From contig OX387606.1 of NCBI GenBank assembly GCA_947568835.1, forward strand, positions 5,332,001 to 5,396,000: DNA of 64,000 nt, given 5' to 3'. Source of the DNA: Protonemura montana. Lineage: Eukaryota > Arthropoda > Insecta > Plecoptera > Nemouridae. A program made the position numbers and the translations under genes. Below the pieces are notes generated by a model. It made no database searches. It was given only the letters and a program-made list of their open reading frames with translations, and was not told where the DNA came from. The stretch's first letter is position 1. The number at the start of each line of letters is the position of its first letter. Positions 8,903-22,500 of the stretch are shown here, in pieces.

Positions 8903-10505
8903 GAACTGTCCCGACACAACTATGTTACGCCTACTTCATACTTGGAGCTATTGTCCAGCTATTCGCGGATGATGGACAAAAAGAAAGGAGACCTCATGGC
9001 TGGGGTGAAACGTCTTAAAACTGGTGAGTTATACGGCGGTTAACTGCTTAGTGCTTACTGACTAGGTAAACGCAGCAAATTACTCATCAATCGCCCAAAA
9101 GGGAGAAGGGGTGGACACCCTAGTTTGAAGACCAAAAATACTCCAAAAATACAAAAGATATTTTTTGGCATTATCTCCGATATATTTTTGACTTTTTTTT
9201 ATTTTTTTTTATTCAATTATGGTTTAAAATTATCAAAATTGAATTGAACTATGTTGTTTATATTTGCATAATAATCTACTGTTAAAATTAGATTTAACCA
9301 CTTATTAATGTTCCCTAGTTATAAATTTACAAGATTGCTTGTACCTACACCCCAAGTAAAATGGTCATAGCTGATTTTTTTGGCGTGGTTGCTTAGAAAA
9401 ACGTAGCTCAAAACAGTAGCAGTTCCTTCGAGCCCTAACCTTAAGCTTCTTGAATAAAAAGTCATTCTTACTATGGCATTCATAAATCTTCCGGAGGGAA
9501 CAGTAAGATGCACATCTGAAATTTCGTTCAAAAACCTTAGCACTCTAACGAAAGCAAAGTGTTGGCACATTTTGACCAAATTCCTGTGCTATTTTCTGGT
9601 CGTTGGGCGTTCATACCTTGACTTTTGCTAAAACTGGTTTACAAATCGAAGAAAATTCTGACGAGAAAAACACGCTTTTCCCATTTCACCTGGATACCAC
9701 CTGCACATAGGGCTGGACAAACTGCTGACCACCGGCGAGGAGGTCAAGGTGCTGCAGGTGGAGTTGGCGGCAATGCGGCCGGCGCTGATGGCCGCGGCCG
9801 AAGACGCGGCGATCATGCTGACCAAGATCGCCGCTGACCAGGTTAGAAAATACTGCAAATAATCATCTTCCACTCTTTTGTCAAACTTAAAGATTTTGAT
9901 AGAAAATAATACCATGCGATGTCATCGTAGATTTAAAGAATGACAACTATGGATATGCTAAGATTACTTGGTAGGGCGTCGCAATTCTGCTCAATGTCAC
10001 CAAGTTATCGTGGGTTTTTTATTGTGCTTATAACAGGAGATTGTGTAAAATGAAAAACAGGGTCAAAAACTTTTGTCTCGAAACAGTTAGAAACTAATCA
10101 ATTTCCTAAAATATTATTAACATCCAGCCAGTGAAAGAATATACTATTTGAAAGCCTGAATGTATTTCGTTTCCACTTGGTATATTTTATCATACAATGG
10201 TTGTAGAAGTTTTTGATTCGGTTCATTCTTACACTGGATCGATGGTATTTTCTTTAAAATGTATCACTCTTTAAGAGGAAGTTGCTAACTTAATTGGCAC
10301 TCAGGTATTGTATACAATTGTATACAACTGTATACAATACTTGAGTAGGGGTTGGTATGGAGGGTGTGGCGTTACTGAGGGTTGATCGTTTGGCACCAGG
10401 TCGTAGCAGAGGAGACACGTGCCGTGGTGGAGGCAGAAGAGTTCGAAGCAGCCAAGCAGTCGATGGCGACGGCGGAAATCAAGGAAGATGCTCAGAGAGA
10501 CTTGG
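8903..10505 (+). CDS. DNAH1: DNAH1 exons: end of AAA4 and stalk helix CC1
   Basis: Three exons (8903-9023, 9711-9841, 10400-10505). The first carries [17 protein letters not shown], the conserved end of the AAA4 module leading into the stalk. The second and third are charged and heptad-like ([20 protein letters not shown], then [18 protein letters not shown]), as expected for coiled coil 1 of the dynein stalk. Splice sites are TTTCAG/GAACTG, CATAG/GGCTGG and CACCAG/GTCGTA, with donors GTGAGT, GTTAGA and GTAAGT. The first exon is only 121 bp and easily missed, but it joins the second in phase through a split Gly codon. Confidence 0.85.
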
Positions 10506-13500
10506 GTAAGTCGAGCACATTGCACTTTGGCACTTTGGCATAATCGCTCGGTTGACTCGGTATGTTTAAAATTCCGCCACGGAAGTAGGCGTCAAGCTTC
10601 CAATTATGCAGAAATCTTTTTGTTGGTATTACGATGCTTCCAGTGTAAAGGTTCGTACAGGTTTAAAGAGCCTTGAAAGAGTATAAGAGTTTTTAGAAGA
10701 GTCTTTAAATGAGTACGCCTTACGTCTTAACGCCATTAAACTGAGACATCATCTTACTTTGTTAAAAATTTCAATGAAGACTCTCGCCTATCTGGGAGCC
10801 CATAAAAGTATTTTCGTTTTCTACGCAACGTATTTTCGTTTTCATGGGCACCTTGCCCATGGGCATTGGGAAGCATGGATGCGTATGAAATATATCTTCA
10901 TGGGAACAGACGCGAATGTTTTCAGAGAAGATTGGTTTATTATGAATGCCACATCGTCACCTTGCTAGACTTTTTTCGCACCCCCCCCCCCCCCCAAATA
11001 AATTCTTGTCACATGCCTGAGCGCTCCAAAGATGTTCTGGAAAATTAAAAATTAATTCGGTGCGACGTGTACGCGTCGGCATTTTAGACAAGAACAATTC
11101 TGCATTGTGGCAATACCCTGATGTTTCAGCGCTCTTCCCATCTATCAAAATGGCACTTTCTTTTATATCATTTTAATTTATAAACATCCATTAATACAAA
11201 CGGGTAGCAAATTTTGACATTTCAGGCATGGTGCTAAAGTATGCCAAATTCATTTCTTCGACTTAAAACTCTTTTTCACATATTACATTTTCCCTCTCTT
11301 CTTTCTCCAATCAGCTTTCTTTCTCTACTATTCCACTCCATTTTTCTCCTCTTTCTTCCAAATCTGCTCGTACTTTTTGTATCCGTCTTTCTCGTGGTCT
11401 TCTTCTTCCCCTTCTCTCATATTCCAAGCTAAAATTTTCCTCGACAATCTTTCTTCCTCTATTCTCATTATTTTTCCAAGCAATTTCAAACTTTCTTTCC
11501 CAATTTTAAAACATAATTACTCTATATCTATCCTTTTTCTCAATACTTTACTTTTAATCTTGTCCAACTTTGTCCAACTTCATCTGCACTGATTCCATTC
11601 TTCTTTTCTCCGTTCCATTCAAACACCATGATTCACACCCATACATTGAAATAATGGCATATCTCACAAAAATATGCCTTCTGGTAATTTTCCATGAATC
11701 AACAAATACTTCGCTGTTTACAGGCAACCCCAAACATTGTTTTATTTTCCTAACTAGTTTGATATCCTTGCTGAACGCTTCAAAACGATTCTATCAGCTC
11801 CGGGGTGCAATGCTTCGAAAATTTTCCTCAATTTCAGTCCCAATGACAGGGGAGAATTACGCTTCATGATGAAATTCAATTAAATTCTTTTTATTTTATC
11901 AACAAAAACCTTGTACCTACATAATGGCATATGACAAGTCAATATCTAAAATCTATGTTCTGTTTTATCTTCATTCGAAAAGTGGAAACATTCGGCAGCA
12001 CTGTATGCTTCGTTATTAAGTGTTATAAAGTGTAAAGTGTTATTAAGTGTAAATATAAACTGTGGCTTGGGATATCGTAAACCAGTGTAAAAATCAGTTT
12101 TTGCTGTGTCTACTGCATGTATATGTGCTTTTTTTTAACCAATCAAAAGCTGACTGACGCTTTCATGCCCCAGAGATGACAATAACTATTGCTCTCTAGT
12201 TTACATACGAATTTGAATTTTATCCTAGAGACATGTTAGTTTTAAAATGTATGTTGTTGTTTGCTGAGCTACATCGTATCGCTGCATACAAACTGGTAAT
12301 TTAATCCAAATAAAAAATGGGAAAATAGTCAAAATAAAATATAACCAACTTTGCGGGCAAAAAAAATATCACATCAATTTGAGGAATAATTATAACCTTC
12401 CGTCAAAATAAGTTTAGCAAAGTTCATGCACAGTAGCCGGCCAAACCTTAGTATATTTTGACCTTAGTGTAATGACCCATTTAAGTAACAGAATAAATAA
12501 AAACACCATTTGCTTAAGATAAGCAAGGAATTTTATTGTGTTAATACCTTAACAAAATTGCCAGGTGGCCGAATTACTTATTGTCTTACGGTTTTGGATC
12601 TGATGGTCTCCGCTCCGCCCGGTGATTGCAGACGAGGCGATGCCCCTATTGCAAGCGGCTGAAAACAGTCTCAAAGAGCTGAACAAGAACGATATTACCG
12701 AAGTCCGCGTCCTTAAGAGCCCTCCAGTGGGCGTCAAGTACGTCATGGAAGCGTTGTGCATCGTCAAAGACGTCAAGCCAAACAAGGTCAGACATTACAA
12801 CAAGTGGTCTTGACTAGCGTGCTCATCTCCTGTTTATACTGAACAGAGCCGACACATTTAGGGGCAAAATTGTTGGTAGAGAAACGCATGCCTCTCTTGT
12901 CACTTAGGAAATTTCCTACTTTCAAGTGCAATCATGGCTGTGCACCAACATAAAATAAAATTTTAAACCCATTCAACTTAACAGCCACCCACAAAGTAAG
13001 TACTTTTTCTTTTTAGTTTTTAGACTTATGTCTACTTTATCTAACCCTAGCGTTAGTTTTGACAAACACTATTTCAACTGGGTTTTTTATTGGATGAGCG
13101 TAGCAAGTGAACTGAAGAAACAATTTGACTACCCAGGTAAAAATCCACTCGGCTTTTAGTGGAGAAAACAGCTGCCATTAACTCGATGGTTGGTCGCTTT
13201 GTAGGCTGGCGTACATTTTCATTGTCCGTCTCCCGAGCTGAGAATCTCATTGGTGTGAAATCTGATTTAAATTTAATTTTAAATTGCAATATAATTGATG
13301 GTCATTATGATCTGAAACAGATCAATAATAAATCTATACAATTTTGACACTTTTATGTCTCTAAAAAGTATTTTTTTTCCTGCGATACAAGAACCAGCGT
13401 ATTGCTTGAAAATCCAGACGTGGCTAACTAAGCAGGCTCTAAGCACATGTCAACGACGCTTAAATAACTGGAAAGTGGCTGCTATATAATTAAAAGTCCC

Positions 13501-16500
13501 TCCAGCCATTCAAAAACAGGCACCAAGCTGGGCCGAAGCTCCGGGTTTGTACGCTACCTATTAAACAAGCAGCTCAACAGATATGGAATATATTTCCAGT
13601 ACACCTTCAAAATCTTAATTTAAATTAAATGAACCGATCCAAAAGTTTTGTTGTAAAATTATTTCTAGATTAAAAAGTATTTCGAAGTTTTTGCAAGCTT
13701 TTTAGATTATACCTATGTTAGTTCTCAGTTACATCACCAAACTTTACCAAACTTTGCAAATGAGTTTATCGTATACATGTGTTTCTCTCTGCAAACAGCT
13801 AGAACAATTTTTCTTACTAGAGAGTAGAGTTATAAGCAGTGGCGGCTCGTGACTGTTTTTCTTGGAGGGGCGGCAGTAAAATTTCTCCCCCCCCCCCCCC
13901 CCCCCCCCCCTCCTCACCACCAGCACCATAAGTAATGAACACTGTAGTAGGATTTCAATATTGTAACATTAAAATCCAACATGTGATATTTAAAAAAAAG
14001 TTATCATTGAATTCTAGCTGTCAAGTCACACATTAGATTCATTTTCATTTTCATTTTCATTTCACATACGCAGTATGTGAAACTAGGTGGGACAGAAATT
14101 CAGGCTAGTAAACGGTAGTACTATTATTTTGAAACTATTAATTGCCGTGGAAAATATATGCGATCGTATGCATCGTTCTGTCTCACTCGCTCTCGCTGCT
14201 AGCTCAGCCAGGCGACTGGCCGAGGCTGGCCGAGGCTGGCCGAGGGCGGGTTTTCTGCTGCCCTCGCTAGGCTTGCGAGCGACGACAGGCGACACACGTT
14301 CAAGGCCATTTCCACGCACACCTAGCTGAGCAGGGAGGACGGCAGCGCTCGCTGCCCCAAAGAGAGCAAGAGGTGGCGTTCATGCTCTATAGGCAGCGGA
14401 CAACCGCCTACTGGATCGCAGCTCGTGCTGTCGGCGCGACGCAAATAGCGCGTTTTTTCGCATTTCGAAAGTAGCACCCATTTTAAAACACAGAACAAGC
14501 GTAGAACAATAATAATAATAGTAATAACACTTCTAATTATAATAATAATAACAATTATACTTTTATTCTGTCGAAAATGCTAGGGAGGGCAGCCGCCCCG
14601 CAGCCCTCCCTCACGAGCCGCCCCTGGTTATAAGTTAAGCCAATTTTTCACGTGCATTTTCAAGCAATGGGTACAAAGGTACTCTCAAAGCTCATTAATT
14701 TTTTTACCATCGATCTATGCTATGCAGTGCGTCGTTAAACACCACAAATAATAATAATATGCTATCTTTTCCCTTGGTTGGTGGAACAGTGTCCGGCTTG
14801 GGCAAGCGTGGCGCTCTTATTAATCAAAATGTGAGGGGTTTGTGTCTTCATAATATTGAGCATTCGATTTTGAATTCCAATTGCCGCCTCCAGTGGACCC
14901 AGACCCAGACCCAGAGAGGGTAGATATTCACTGAAGAGTTTATTTTACAGCTATAAGTTAGTCTTGTTAATTAGTTGAACCTATGGTCTCTACATAGCAC
15001 GCGTGTGTTGTTGTTTTCATAACTGAGGTTGTGATGAAATCCCGATCATGGTTATGGCTTGTTCGCACTCGCCCACTCTAGCGGCATGATGTTATTTACA
15101 CGGTAGCTTTTCGTGTTTACAAACTTGTGTTTTCCAGAATGTGAAATGCTGCGTTAACCTATCAAAATTTACGAAACTTTCCATAAACATATAAAGTCAA
15201 TACAAACTTATTAGGAAATTAACATAAAACCTTTGAGTGCGTTCATTTACACTCGACGATAAAACTAAGTTTGTTTTCCTCTGGCACAAAACGACAATGT
15301 TTTATTGAACACTTCTGGGAAATCGTCAATAAATTCGATAAGATTTTACTCATAAGATCTTTCTTCGGGATGACTTGATTAAGATTTAAGATATGATTTT
15401 AGTGCGTTCGCCATACTCCCAAGTCGATGGAAAAAATAGTGACAGCTTTCAGCGAAAAAGCTTAGTCATTTTTTATCAGAGACTTTTCGTAAATTTTGAA
15501 TAGACAAAAAAAAGAGCGCAAGCGATATTTCTGAAACACAAAGGGTATCCAAGGTGTTCGATTTGTAAAATTAGATTTAAACCCAAGAAATCAAATGAAA
15601 ATCGGAGGATGAAAACCTTTTGGCAGGCAAAGCGCTGTGCAACGCACATCAAAGCACCATGAATTGTGAGCCCCCGAAATTGAAGATTTCACCTGACTCG
15701 CTCTGCTCAGATCGTAGGTGTGGTACTAAATATGATCGTTTGCCCTTAGGTGCCAGGTAAGAAGCCAGGTGAGAAGATTAATGACTATTGGGAGCCGGGC
15801 CGGGGTCTACTTACCAACCCCGATCACTTTCTGCAATCTCTTATGAACTTCGACAAGGATAGCATCTCCGAGGCGATCATCACGAAACTCAAGGAGTACG
15901 TCGACAACCCGCTCTTCCAGCCTGCTAAGATCATCACCGTGAGTGTAGCTTTTTTAAACATATGTTTAATGTTTTTATTTTAACCAGTCAAACCTTAAAC
16001 GTCTTCACAGAGATTTCCTAAAGAGTGGATATTTGCGCACAAGTGCAACAAATTCGAGATTTTCTTGGCTGTCATTCTCTGTGGATTTACTTGAGTCCTT
16101 TCCATACCTGCTCAGATGTCATCCCCAGTAAATTTCATTGAACCATCATGTCTGCACTTACATCCACATGCTTGCTCAACATTTTCGGGCAGCTTCTACT
16201 CAGCAAAGTTTCAAATCGCAGAGCCCGCTCGTTTTAGAGGTAAAAACCGAGCAAGTCGATTTGCAATTCAAATACAATTTGTAGTAGCGTACGGGTTGTA
16301 TTGTAGTATACTGAAATTCTAAAATATCGTGGAAACACAAATCATTTTTTTGGTCTTTGAGAACAAAAAAAAATGATTCCAATGTTCGTTGAGATAAAAA
16401 AGTAATAAATTATTCAAAATTTAAGTTTGTCCCTTTTTTTCTGATTGCAAAGACTTTTAAAGACTAGATCAATGCTGTTATTTGTGCAACATAAATGTAA

Positions 16501-19500
16501 ATTATAAAAAAAAAAAAAAAAAAAACACACTCATACAAACAAAATAACAGGTACTCCCAATACAAAACTTAAGATTAAAATTATTTTTAATTAAATAACT
16601 AATTAATCTTAATTTTTAAATTATTCGTATGCTATTTCCCCACGAGGCTTGTTCAGTAACTTCTGTACGCGAGAAATGTTCCCCTTCCAGGAAATTACAG
16701 TGGGACGCGAGCAATAGGTGCAACGGTAATTTGACGGGAAAATTTACTCTTTTTCATGGTAACAAATCGCAGTTTTCTTACTGCTTAATATATTGTATAG
16801 CAGCAGGCTTCCGAACTGGAAAGCAGAAACCGAAAACTGCAGAAGCACTTTAGTTTGCTGTAACTTCATAAATCAATGGCATTATGCAGGATTATTTGTG
16901 TTGGTTTATGTTATTAACTCAGTGCAAACTATACCAACGATATCCACAAATTTCTTAGCGATCATTTCAATTAATTGTTGCTCGATTCACTGTTTGAAAA
17001 TCACGACCATGTACATTCAGGCTGTGAACTCTAGCTGTACCGCAAAAAAAAAACAAGAAGTCTTCAATGTATTGTTTTTGTGTTATCGCTACTCTTTGGA
17101 ATAATTGTGGAGTGGAGTAGAAGACCACCCTCTGAAAGGTGCTCTTTCAAATGACTGCTTTACCTAGAAAGTTTGTATTTACATATCAATTTTTTTCAAG
17201 ATCATCGCTTCCAAATCAGACAATGAAAGAAAAACTGAAGCAAAACCCGGTACGCACAGAATAAAGTTGAACTGTTTCCTGGAAATGTATGCAAGAAAAA
17301 TATGTTTAATTCAAAGTCTTCCGATTTTTCCAATGTTTTCCATATTTCTCGAAATTTCTCTTATTTTTTGTAAACTTTTTCCAGAAATAACGGTAGTAAC
17401 GGTAGAAGTTATGGTGCTCTGCTTGTGTAGTGTTAGTGTATACACTAAGAACTTCTTGTGACTTTCCATTTCCATTTCCAATAAATCAGGGCCCAGATCT
17501 GCAAACCTAAGAAATCATAAATATGGGAGAAAATATGTCATCATCATCGTAACAACCTCTAAAAATCTGACAATACCATCTGTGGTTGGCTGTTCAATTG
17601 ATCTGTGATCTTCAAGGTTCTGGTTGAGTGTAATCCTTACTTTGTGGATTCGCCCCCAGATCTCTGTCAATTATTCACGTATACTTGTAAAGTAACGCGA
17701 TTATCTGAAAAGAATCGAATTAAAGAAAGGTTTGAAGAAATCAGGAAAAAAAGTTGTGTTTTGGGTAATCCACATTACGGCGGGCCTCCGGCCGGGTTAC
17801 AGGTGTCCAAGGCTTGCACTTCGCTGTGCATGTGGGTGCACGCGATGTACAAGTACTATTTCGTCAACAAGGCGGTGGCGCCAAAGAAGGCAGCACTTGC
17901 TGGGGCGCTGGCGTCGCTGGCAATCACCGAGGCGCAGCTGGCACTTACCAGGGCGCGCATGAAGGCTGTAAGTTTTTCATTTAGCAACACTCGTGGACAT
18001 TTCAGACGCCGGTAACACTAAACGCAACCAAAAGCAGAAATAATTGTTTCTCCAAGTGGATGATTGTTCATATTTAAAAAAATTATTTATTTAGATTCCT
18101 TGTGGCCTAAAGCAGTTGCTAGACCCGAAGCTTTCAATTTCAGCTGGTCATAGCCATGGCGTTTTCAGGAAGACAGCACAAATGTATTTATTCATAGAAC
18201 TTTGAATGGTATATTCTGATATTTGTCTCAGATTTTTTTTAATTGGCAACATTGGAAACAAAAAATACCAGTAACGAAAAAAGATCCACAGGTAGTTTCG
18301 CTTTTCGGTAGCCAATGTGATGCTGAGATCCACTGATAGAGCTTCTCAATTCTGCTTTCTAGTGTTTCCGTGGGTTTACGGTCATTCTAACATTGCCAGA
18401 CATGCTAGCAAGTGATTTAGTGTCCCATGCGATGATAGGTGCAAGACGGCTTAGCAGTTCTGGAGGAAGAGTTGCGCGCCACCGAGGAACACAAGGCCGA
18501 CCTTGAGGCGAAGGCCAAGGTATGCGAAGACCGCATGGGGCGCGCAGTACGGCTGGTCTCGGGACTCGCGGACGAACGCGAACGCTGGATCCTGACCGTC
18601 GCCGACAGCGAGGTTTCACTGCACAACGTCGTTGGAGACATACTCATTAGCTCAGGTCAGTGAATCCACCAACAAGCGTAGCGTTTAGTGTTTAGCAAAC
18701 CGATTTGCAACGGATCTTGAAAGTAATCTAACTTAACACCCAGCCCGTGAGTGAGGCACGGATAATTGAACTATCATGAACACGATTAACCGCACGCTAT
18801 CAGTTCTCTTATGATGTAAGTTATCAATGAGTTTAATGATGACATGACACTCATGTGAAGGATATAAATTAAGGATATGTGCGTTATTGAAGAATTAAAG
18901 TGCTGCAACGACCTGCCAAACACTTAGGTACGACATGAGCGTCCACACCTCGTCCGGGGCACACAGATAAATGTCCTTGTTATCTCCAGCGGCCGTGGCA
19001 TACCTGACTCCGTTCACCGACAAGTACCGGCGGCGACTGCTGACCATTTGGCTGCAACGGCTTGTCGAGCAAGGCGTGCCTCACACAGCCGGCTGCTCGC
19101 CGGTCAGCACGCTGGCCGAGCCGGTGCAGGTTCGCAAGTGGCAGCTCGAGGGTCTGCCCCGCGACTCGCTGTCCACAGAAAATGCCGTCCTGGTGCAGAA
19201 CTCGCGTCGGTGGCCACTGTTCATCGACCCCCAAGGCCAAGCCAATCGCTGGGTGCGCAATATGGTGAGTACTTCGTTGGTGATGAGGAGTGAGGTGATT
19301 GGTATTTCTTTATTTGTGGTGTTTAACGACGCACTGTTTTGACATCTGGCCATGCGGCACTGGTCTAATGGCGTTGGTGAATAAGTGGATGGTGATGAGC
19401 CTAACCTAGTCTAGAAGGGAGGAGGGGAAACCTGGTGCCGGCACGTAGCCTACTCCTATCGAAGAGCACCAAGGGGACCACCGGCTTAACGTCCCTTCCG

Positions 19501-22500
19501 AAGGACGGTATAACTCGAACAGCAGGAATCCTCCACAAATCCATGCTGTTGAGAGGTTGATAAGCAAGGCGAATGAAGTTGCTGTACTAACTTTTATCTC
19601 TCTAACCTCCCTCCCGAACAGAACTGGTCATGTGTATGCTGGTCACCCATCTAATACCTGACTCAGCGCAGTGTTGCTTAACTTCGGTGATCTAACGAGA
19701 ACCGGTGTTTCCAACATGACAAACCGTTCGGTGGTGCGTAGACTTATGATAGTCAGTGTAACACTCGCGACTGGAGTGTTTTCTGGTCGATCGTTTCGGG
19801 TGGCCGGTTCGACGCCTTTTCATCAAATCTCTCTCTGAGGCTGCTCTGATCTGGCTATAAGAGTAGGGCAAGAGATGCGTCTTCAGCTCGGTTCATGGGG
19901 CAGATTGGTGTAAGCTCAGGGGAAACATATACATTTCCGGTTACAGACATGGCTGTTAGATCATCGTTAGTCAGTATTTACAGTCGTTGTGTAATTTTCT
20001 TGCAACCGTGCATTTTGATCGTTGTGCTCCTCCTACTTACATACATACTCGTTAGCACATTATGTGTATACCTCAATTAAATAAAGTGGTTATGCCTAGA
20101 GTCTGAAATATATTGGTATATATTGGTATCTAGTACCACTTCGATAGGTTTTTCAAGAAACAGGTATTATCGGCACTATAATTTCCGGCCATCGATGCAC
20201 TACAATTGGCGGCCAGTGTTCACTTCCGCTAGTGCCGGGTGATATCCGTAACACGATGGAAGAACGTAAGCTAATCAGAGGTCGTTGGACTGCATTTTGA
20301 AGGGAAAAGAGATGGGCCTGGCGGTGGCAAAGCTGTCGGATCGCGACCTGCTTCGCACAATCGAGTCGTGCGTGCGCTTTGGCAAGCCGTGTCTGATCGA
20401 GAACGTGGGAACAGAGCTAGACCCGGCACTCGACCCGGTACTTCAGCGGTTGGTCTACAAGCAGGGCGGGCAGTTGGTACTCAAGCTAGGTGATGCCATC
20501 GTGCCGTACAGCGAAGACTTCCAGCTGTTCATCACGACCAAGCTGCCCAATCCCCACTACACGCCTGAGGTTGCTATCAAGGTGTTGCTTGTCAACTTCA
20601 CGCTCGTGCCAAGGTACGTAGTGCTAAGCATTGCAATTAAGTGCATATTTGTATTCTCTCTTGTTTAAGAACCTATACAAGCTATGAAAAATATAAATTT
20701 TTAAATTTCTGGATAAAATGTAGAGTGAACAGTAATCAAATAAATAATGTGTTTATAGTATAATTATCTGTGGTATAATGAAATAAATTTATCAATCCTT
20801 ATAATATAATATGTATAATATGTATAATATAATATAATATGATTTTAACACTGAGACAACTAGCCCCTGAGACTTTTAGACCCCTCCTCCCCTATATATA
20901 TATAATATAGCTTGAAGATGCTGAGAAATCATTTATCTTGAGATTCTTGAGCACATTACTATTAGCTATCGTTAGGCATGATTATTTTACATTAGTTCTG
21001 CAGAGGTTAAAAGGCCGCTCTAACTTTTATAAGATATTTATCTTTGCTCCAAGCCAACTCATGCATCAGGAAAAAAATGTACGTGGAATTGCATAAATTA
21101 TAATGTTTGAAAACTCCAAGGAAAACAGATTGAAGTAAGTATTAACCATGACAAGAAAAATAGTTTGTTTATAGGAAAGACTCAAAACGTATTTTAAGTG
21201 AGTCTTGAGAATTTCACAAAAAATGTTCAAAATTACGGTCGGGTAAGCACCTTACGCCACACTGCTTTTAAAGTAATGTAATCATCTCGCGGGCGAATCC
21301 GAAGCCACTTAACAGATAAGGTTTTGATATTGCCTAGAGACTGTTTAAAGTTGGTTTTTTCGGATCCACCTGCCTTTGCTCTCACAGTATAAAGAAGGGA
21401 GAATGTAAGGTAAAGAAGTTAGTATCTACCAATGACAAAATATAATTTGTTTCTTAAAACGGCTCGAAACGTAACTATTTTTTGAGCTGTCGGAAAATCT
21501 TTTGTTCACTTTAATGGGTTATTATTTTGGACTAGATTGGAAAATAAAGAAACTCCGTAATTTATGAGAAGTAGTGGTAGAAAAAAAATGTTTACATATA
21601 CATATATACAAATCAAATTTAAACGTAAAACTAAACTAAGCGTAAAATAAAACGACAATTGACTTTTGATTAATGTGATTACAACAACTATTTGTAGATG
21701 CAAATATTTTAGCATGAAATTATGTAACCGGTTGTTTTAACACCACGCCAAATAGAAGTTCAAATAGAATATTGCAGGAAATTGTAATGTTGAATGTGGT
21801 CAAACATTGATGCTAGACGGCTATTCGGAACACTCTTCAAATATCATACATTTTAGTCTGAACAGAAATCATCTCATTTGTAACGGATTGATAAAGCTTT
21901 TTGCTAAAATAAAAAGACTCGATTGACGCTTAAAAGCCTCGGCAGGTTTCAAGATGTATCTAAATCAAGCTTGCAATCAGGTCCGAACATTTCAGTTGAT
22001 GTTTAAATGTATCACAACCTCTTACAATTAAATGTGTCACCTATTTATTTATTTATTTATTTATTTATTTATTACTTATTTTGGAGACTTATTTTCTGCG
22101 TCGCTGTAACCCAGGGAAAATTTTCAAAGCTGACGTGAGAAGAAACATACCCACGGGATTTTTTTAAATAATTTTTCAACCCCAGCACCTAGTAAATTGG
22201 ACTGCTTGAAAAAAATTCTCATCGTGACATTCGTTGATCATTCAAGGGCGCAACAAAAAAGCGCGTTTCAATCAAAATATTCGTTCAAAACCCGCATTAC
22301 TTTAACCAAAGCAATGTGTCAGCTTGTGAGCTTGTTTCAATGCTATTTTCGGGTCGATAAGCTGAAATCTGAGACTGAAATCTTCAGTTATTCTTATTTA
22401 TAAGATTTTTAATTAGAATACTCTTAATTTATTAGTTATTTAGAAGTTCTAGTTATTGCTGGACACACTTTCGTACTCAGCCACAGACTTTTTTTTATTA

